Assembly: GCA_017853785.1 (NCBI GenBank)
Contig: JAFMIX010000081.1
Coordinates: 1-8,583 of the forward strand
Direction: 5' to 3'
DNA length: 8,583 nt
Origin: Verrucomicrobiales bacterium
Lineage (GTDB): Bacteria > Verrucomicrobiota > Verrucomicrobiia > Limisphaerales > JAFMIX01
Numbering within the stretch: position 1 is the first letter of the stretch; every line of letters begins with the position of its first letter. The position numbers and the translations under genes were made by a program. Under the pieces are notes generated by a model that did no database searches, was not told the origin of the DNA, and saw nothing but the letters and a program-made list of their open reading frames with translations. Shown here in pieces: positions 5,645 through 8,583 of the stretch.

Positions 5645-5677
5645 ATCCGTGTTTCATCCGTGTTCAATCAGTGGCTG
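5645..5677 (+). repeat. Three tandem 11-bp units, likely a dispersed intergenic repeat
   Basis: ATCCGTGTTTC (5645-5655), ATCCGTGTTCA (5656-5666) and the degenerate ATCAGTGGCTG (5667-5677) lie head to tail. They fill the gap up to the ATG of the nucleotidyltransferase gene. The start of the second unit (GTTTCATCC, 5651-5659) is also the inverted copy of GGATGAAAC (5608-5616). Similar 'ATCCGTGTTCATCCGTGG' sequences are, from memory, scattered between genes in Verrucomicrobiota and Planctomycetota. No other copy is present in this window. Confidence 0.6.
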
Positions 5678-5678
5678 A

Positions 5679-7001
5679 ATGATGCGTGAAACCGCCACGG
5701 CCATCGTCCGCACTCTGCAGGACGCCGGATTTGCTGCGTTCTTCGTCGGCGGCTGCGTGCGGGATTCTTTGCTCGGTCGCGCTCCCGGCGATTTTGACAT
5801 CGCCACCAACGCGCTGCCGGCCGCCGTGGAAAAATTATTTCCCAAGACCAGCGCCGTCGGCAGAAAATTCGGGGTCATGGTCGTCATCGCAGACGGACAC
5901 CAATTCCAAGTCGCCACTTTCCGGGCTGAGACCGATTATCAGGACGGCCGCCGCCCGGAAAAAATCAGCTTTGGCGATGCGCCCGCAGATGCGCTGCGCC
6001 GCGACTTCACAGTGAACGGACTTTTCTACGACCCGGTCACGGAAAAAATCCACGACTGGGTCGGCGGCGAGGGGGATTTGCGCACCGGCGTCATCCGCAC
6101 CATCGGCGTGGCGGAAGAACGCTTCGGCGAAGACCACCTGCGGATGCTGCGCGCTGTGCGCTTCGCGGCGCAACTCGGCTTCGAGATCGAGCCGCTGACG
6201 TTCGCCGCCGTGCAGCGGCTCGCGCCGAAAATCCAAGCCATCAGCGCCGAGCGTGTGCGCGATGAATTGCTGAAGCTCTTCGCGCCGCCGCACGCTGCGC
6301 GCGGGCTGGAGTTGTTGCACAAAAGCGGACTGCTCGCCGAAGTGCTGCCCGAAATCGCCGCCACCTTCAGCTGCGAGCAATCGCCCGACTGCCATCCTGA
6401 AGGCAGCGTGTTCAACCACATCCGCCTCATGCTGGAAAAGCTGCCTGCAGATGCGTCGCCGGCGCTTGCGTGGGCGGTGTTGCTGCACGATGTCGCGAAG
6501 CCAGTGACCGCCGAACTTGATACGGTTACCGGCAAGATCCATTTCTACGGACACGAAAAAATCGGCGCGGACATGGCGGAGACAATCCTCACGCGGCTGC
6601 GGTTTCCGAACAAGCAGATCGAGGAGATCGTCACTTGCGTGCGGTATCACATGCAGTTCAAGGACGCACCGCAGATGCGCAAGGCCACGCTGCGCCGCTT
6701 GCTCCTGCGCGAGACGTTTCCGCTGGAGCTCGCATTGCACCGGCTGGACTGCCTCGGCTCACATCGGCGGCTGGAGGTCTATGACTTTCTGGAACAGCAA
6801 GCTGAGGAACTGAAAAATCAGCCTGCCATCCGGCCACCTTTATTGACCGGCGGCGATTTGATCGCGCTTGGCTGTCCGCCCGGCCCCGCCATGGGGGCAC
6901 TGCTCACCGAATTGCGCGAGTTACAGCTCGGGGACGAATTACAGACACCGGAGGCGGCGCGGGCTTGGGTGCGCCAACGGCTGGCGGTGGGGCGCGGCTG
7001 A
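5679..7001 (+). CDS. cca: CCA tRNA nucleotidyltransferase / poly(A) polymerase family, with HD domain
   Basis: This 440-residue enzyme is a class II nucleotidyltransferase that adds or repairs the CCA end of tRNA; some relatives are poly(A) polymerases. The head domain shows GGCVRD (24-29) and the metal-binding DFD (38-40) in GDFDIAT. RRDFTVNGL (107-115) is the ribose-selecting/B motif, and EDHLRMLRAVRFAAQLGF (151-168) is the neck motif for base recognition. A C-terminal HD phosphohydrolase-like domain follows (about 240-345), with His247, His270-Asp271 (LLHDVAKP) and His292. The strand that usually reads EVATFR reads QVATFR, so the third carboxylate is Gln77. The start is one of two adjacent ATG codons (5679, 5682), with no clear ribosome site because the tandem repeat fills the upstream gap. 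CCA adding is preferred over poly(A) polymerase because a long basic C-terminal extension is lacking. The two activities cannot be separated by sequence alone. Confidence 0.9.
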   Translation: MMRETATAIVRTLQDAGFAAFFVGGCVRDSLLGRAPGDFDIATNALPAAVEKLFPKTSAVGRKFGVMVVIADGHQFQVATFRAETDYQDGRRPEKISFGDAPADALRRDFTVNGLFYDPVTEKIHDWVGGEGDLRTGVIRTIGVAEERFGEDHLRMLRAVRFAAQLGFEIEPLTFAAVQRLAPKIQAISAERVRDELLKLFAPPHAARGLELLHKSGLLAEVLPEIAATFSCEQSPDCHPEGSVFNHIRLMLEKLPADASPALAWAVLLHDVAKPVTAELDTVTGKIHFYGHEKIGADMAETILTRLRFPNKQIEEIVTCVRYHMQFKDAPQMRKATLRRLLLRETFPLELALHRLDCLGSHRRLEVYDFLEQQAEELKNQPAIRPPLLTGGDLIALGCPPGPAMGALLTELRELQLGDELQTPEAARAWVRQRLAVGRG

Positions 7002-7212
7002 TTCTATTTTCACACACGCTGTCCAGCTAATGGACACCCGGCGGTTCGGCCTAATCCGGGAATGCGCCACCGGTTGCCCCAACGGGAAAAGCGACCCCAC
7101 GACGTTGTGGCTTTTGCGCCGGTTCCACGGATTCCCGGCTGTGAATAACTTGTTGGTAAATTCTTTTCCGAACATCGGGGAAAGGCACGCCCCATGCGAT
7201 TCCCCTCCCTGT

Positions 7213-7881
7213 ATGAACTTTGAACCTGCCGACCCCTCCCTCAGCGAACGGGAAATTCACCTCATGCTTGACGGCCTCCCGGTCGAATTGCCCGCCGGTC
7301 GCCGCTCCTTGCCTGCCATCCGGTCGTTCCTCGAGACGCTCGCGCTTGAGCACCAACGCATCCTGTGCGCGCTCACCGTGGATGGTCACCCCACCGACCT
7401 CGCGCAGCTACCCGCCACCACCGACTTCACCCGCGTCGAAGGCGAGAGTATCGAACTCAACGATATGCCGCTGCAACTGCTCAAGACCGCCCGGCAGCAG
7501 ACCGCCGCCGCCCGCGCTGATGTGACTGCCGCAGTCTCGCTGGTGCTCATCAACGAAGCTCCGGCCGCGCGCGAATTCTGGTGGAAGCTGACCCGCGAAC
7601 TCAAAGAGCCGCTGCTCACCCTAAGCCTGTTGCCCGAGGACGCCTGCGGGTTGGACCGCCGCGGCACCTCGCTCAAGCAGCTCCGCAAATGGCAGCTCCA
7701 GCAGCTCGCCGCCATCATCAAGGACGTCGACGCCGCCTGCTGGGCGGAGGACACTGCGGAGCTGGCCACCGCGCTCGAGACCCGCTGCCTGCCCTGGCTG
7801 GAAAAACTGCATGAGATGATCTGCCTCTGGGATGAAACCGCCTGTGCCAGGCTGCGGTTGACCCCGGTGGAGCACCGCTGA
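7213..7881 (+). CDS. Conserved-looking hypothetical protein, 222 aa
   Basis: No family is recognised. From the ATG at 7213 the product has 222 residues and no signal peptide or membrane segment, so it is probably cytoplasmic. The N-terminal third alternates predicted strands and a helix (MLDGLPVELPAGRRS; helix IRSFLETLALEHQRI, 36-50; CALTVDG, 52-58), then EGESIEL. This could be a small alpha/beta domain. The rest is mostly helical (about 85-210), with a Trp pair (Trp123-Trp124) and four cysteines (145, 175, 191, 203) of irregular spacing, so no zinc motif is evident. The frame is open further upstream to 6868, but that part overlaps the nucleotidyltransferase gene in another frame and contains no protein-like pattern, so the internal ATG is preferred. 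Codon choice (G/C at third positions) supports real coding. An intrinsic terminator follows closely. It is separated from its upstream neighbour by 211 bases, so it probably has its own promoter. Confidence 0.72.
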   Translation: MNFEPADPSLSEREIHLMLDGLPVELPAGRRSLPAIRSFLETLALEHQRILCALTVDGHPTDLAQLPATTDFTRVEGESIELNDMPLQLLKTARQQTAAARADVTAAVSLVLINEAPAAREFWWKLTRELKEPLLTLSLLPEDACGLDRRGTSLKQLRKWQLQQLAAIIKDVDAACWAEDTAELATALETRCLPWLEKLHEMICLWDETACARLRLTPVEHR

Positions 7882-7904
7882 TTCGCGGAAACATTTTTCC
7901 AAAA

Positions 7905-7931
7905 GCGCCGCTTGCAGTGGCGCACTTTTTT
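7905..7931 (+). terminator. Intrinsic terminator after the 222-aa gene
   Basis: GCGCCGC (7905-7911) pairs with GTGGCGC (7917-7923), seven pairs with one G-U, around the loop TTGCA. Two bases then precede six T (7926-7931). It starts 23 bases after the stop codon. AAAA before the stem can pair in part with the T-tract, so it may also work weakly in the other direction. Confidence 0.85.
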
Positions 7932-8022
7932 CATCGGCTTGTAAGTTTGTCCCGCCGTCAGTTTGACTCCCGCTAGCTGCTGCGGTATTTCATCCGCAAC
8001 CGGCACCATCCCGGCACAAACC

Positions 8023-8583
8023 ATGAAAACATTGCTCCCACTGTTCGCTCTCGATTGCCTGTCTCTCGCTGTTCCGGTTGTCGTTTCTGCTGAAAGTGTC
8101 CGCGCTCCCGGCGCGCAACTGGAGCCGCTTGCCGGCGATTTCAAGTTCACTGAAGCCCCACCTGCGATGCCGCCGGGCGACTAATCGCCTGCGCTGACGA
8201 AACCAACTCGCTTTGGAGCATCGCCCCGGATGGCAAAATCACCGTGTTGCTCTCCAACCATGCCGGTGCGAAGCTGAACGGGCCTAACGACGTCTGGGTC
8301 GCTCCCGATGGTGCAATATTTTTGACCGACCCGTATTACCAACGCCCTTGGTGGCCGCACACCGACCCGCCGCCGGATGAATTCAACGCCGAACTCCGCC
8401 GGCAGAACGCGAGCCTCGGCGCAGGCTTGACCGACCAGATACGCTCCCTCGCGCCAGACAAGACCGAGCCTGCCCGCCGCGCCAAACATGAAGCCGACCT
8501 CGCCCAAATCCAGCGTGATCTGGACGCCATCAAAGCGCGCCTCGGCAGCGGCAACCCGCCCGCCGGGCAATGGCCCTCGCGGC
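8023..8583 (+). pseudogene. Broken SMP-30/gluconolactonase-family gene (runs off the window)
   Basis: Intact relatives are exported six-bladed beta-propeller lactonases. Frame 1 opens at ATG 8023 with a good signal peptide (LLPLFALDCLSLAVPVVVSA, cleavage near residue 23), then LEPLAGDFKFTEAP, the usual start of blade 1. It ends at TAA 8182-8184. From about 8163 a different frame continues without stops to the window end: DAAGRLIACADETNSLWSIA, DGKITVLL, KLNGPNDVWVAPDGAIFLTD, PYYQRPWWPHT. These are consecutive family motifs. The blade normally found between FTEGPA and the 'DxxGxLIACAD' motif is missing (about 60 residues by family comparison), so a deletion with frame change lies near 8155-8166. 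After HTDPP the sequence (about 8364 on) no longer resembles the family and becomes charged and helical. A weak TTGACT (7963-7968) lies upstream. The gene is very probably non-functional unless this is an assembly error. Confidence 0.72.

Noticed and set aside
5835..6740. 301-codon minus-strand open frame
   Set aside because: It is antisense to the clear nucleotidyltransferase gene, with biased His/Arg/Gln-rich composition and no motifs.
7140..7148. TGTGAATAA, a match to the DnaA-box consensus (TTATTCACA on the minus strand)
   Set aside because: It is a single box with no AT-rich unwinding region, no cluster of boxes and no dnaA/dnaN neighbour, so chance is the better explanation.
7080..7150. 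Possible tRNA or structured RNA in the gap after cca (GGTTCCACGG-like arm, small inverted repeats)
   Set aside because: No acceptor stem, D-arm or anticodon arm can be drawn, and the inverted repeats are short and asymmetric.
6868..7212. Upstream extension of the 222-aa gene
   Set aside because: It overlaps the nucleotidyltransferase coding end in another frame and then crosses the intergenic gap; the residues show no protein-like pattern. The start is placed at 7213.
7194..7223. Nine-codon ORF overlapping the ATG at 7213, possible leader peptide
   Set aside because: It has no ribosome site, no run of regulatory codons and no attenuator structure; it is most likely chance.
8181..8570. 129-codon minus-strand open frame at the right end
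   Set aside because: It is antisense to the SMP-30-like frame, whose motifs (GPNDVW, TDPYY) are unmistakable.

Overview
This is a GC-rich chromosomal segment. It most likely comes from a Verrucomicrobiota bacterium or a close relative. That placement is inferred from overall style: weak or absent Shine-Dalgarno sites, several GTG/TTG starts, an ECF sigma operon with a Spy/CpxP-like partner, and an intergenic repeat of the ATCCGTGTTCA type. No marker gene proves it. No phage, insertion sequence, CRISPR array, rRNA or tRNA was found.

Left part, minus strand. zwf (glucose-6-phosphate dehydrogenase, 14-1555) is followed by a gene-poor, AT-richer stretch (1556-1995). That stretch holds what look like gene remains: a plus-strand fragment resembling the C-terminus of a TetR-family regulator, and a weak 76-codon minus-strand ORF. 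Next come five minus-strand genes, transcribed from high to low coordinate. They are a lone histidine-kinase-type dimerisation/H-box protein, a small exported Arg/Ala-rich protein, an ECF sigma factor, a one-helix membrane protein in the anti-sigma position, and a membrane-anchored Spy/CpxP-like (LTxxQ) protein. The last three look like a sigma / anti-sigma / periplasmic-sensor module, similar in layout to CnrH-CnrY-CnrX. A perfect 13-bp hairpin lies between the exported protein and the sigma factor.

Middle part, plus strand. rpsU (ribosomal protein bS21) has a good candidate promoter, a leader hairpin, a TTG start and an intrinsic terminator. The U-tract of that terminator runs directly into the ATG of the next gene, a sugar-phosphate isomerase/epimerase-type TIM barrel. 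An 11-bp tandem repeat separates this gene from a CCA-adding enzyme/poly(A) polymerase-family nucleotidyltransferase with a C-terminal HD domain.

Right part, plus strand. A 222-residue protein of unknown function ends at a clear intrinsic terminator. Last is a broken SMP-30/gluconolactonase-family gene with an intact signal peptide, an internal deletion plus frame change, and an unrelated-looking C-terminal tail that runs off the window.

The candidates for something less described are the stand-alone H-box protein beside the sigma module, the hairpin before the sigma gene, and the terminator/start-codon abutment after rpsU. Everything else is ordinary housekeeping or accessory content.
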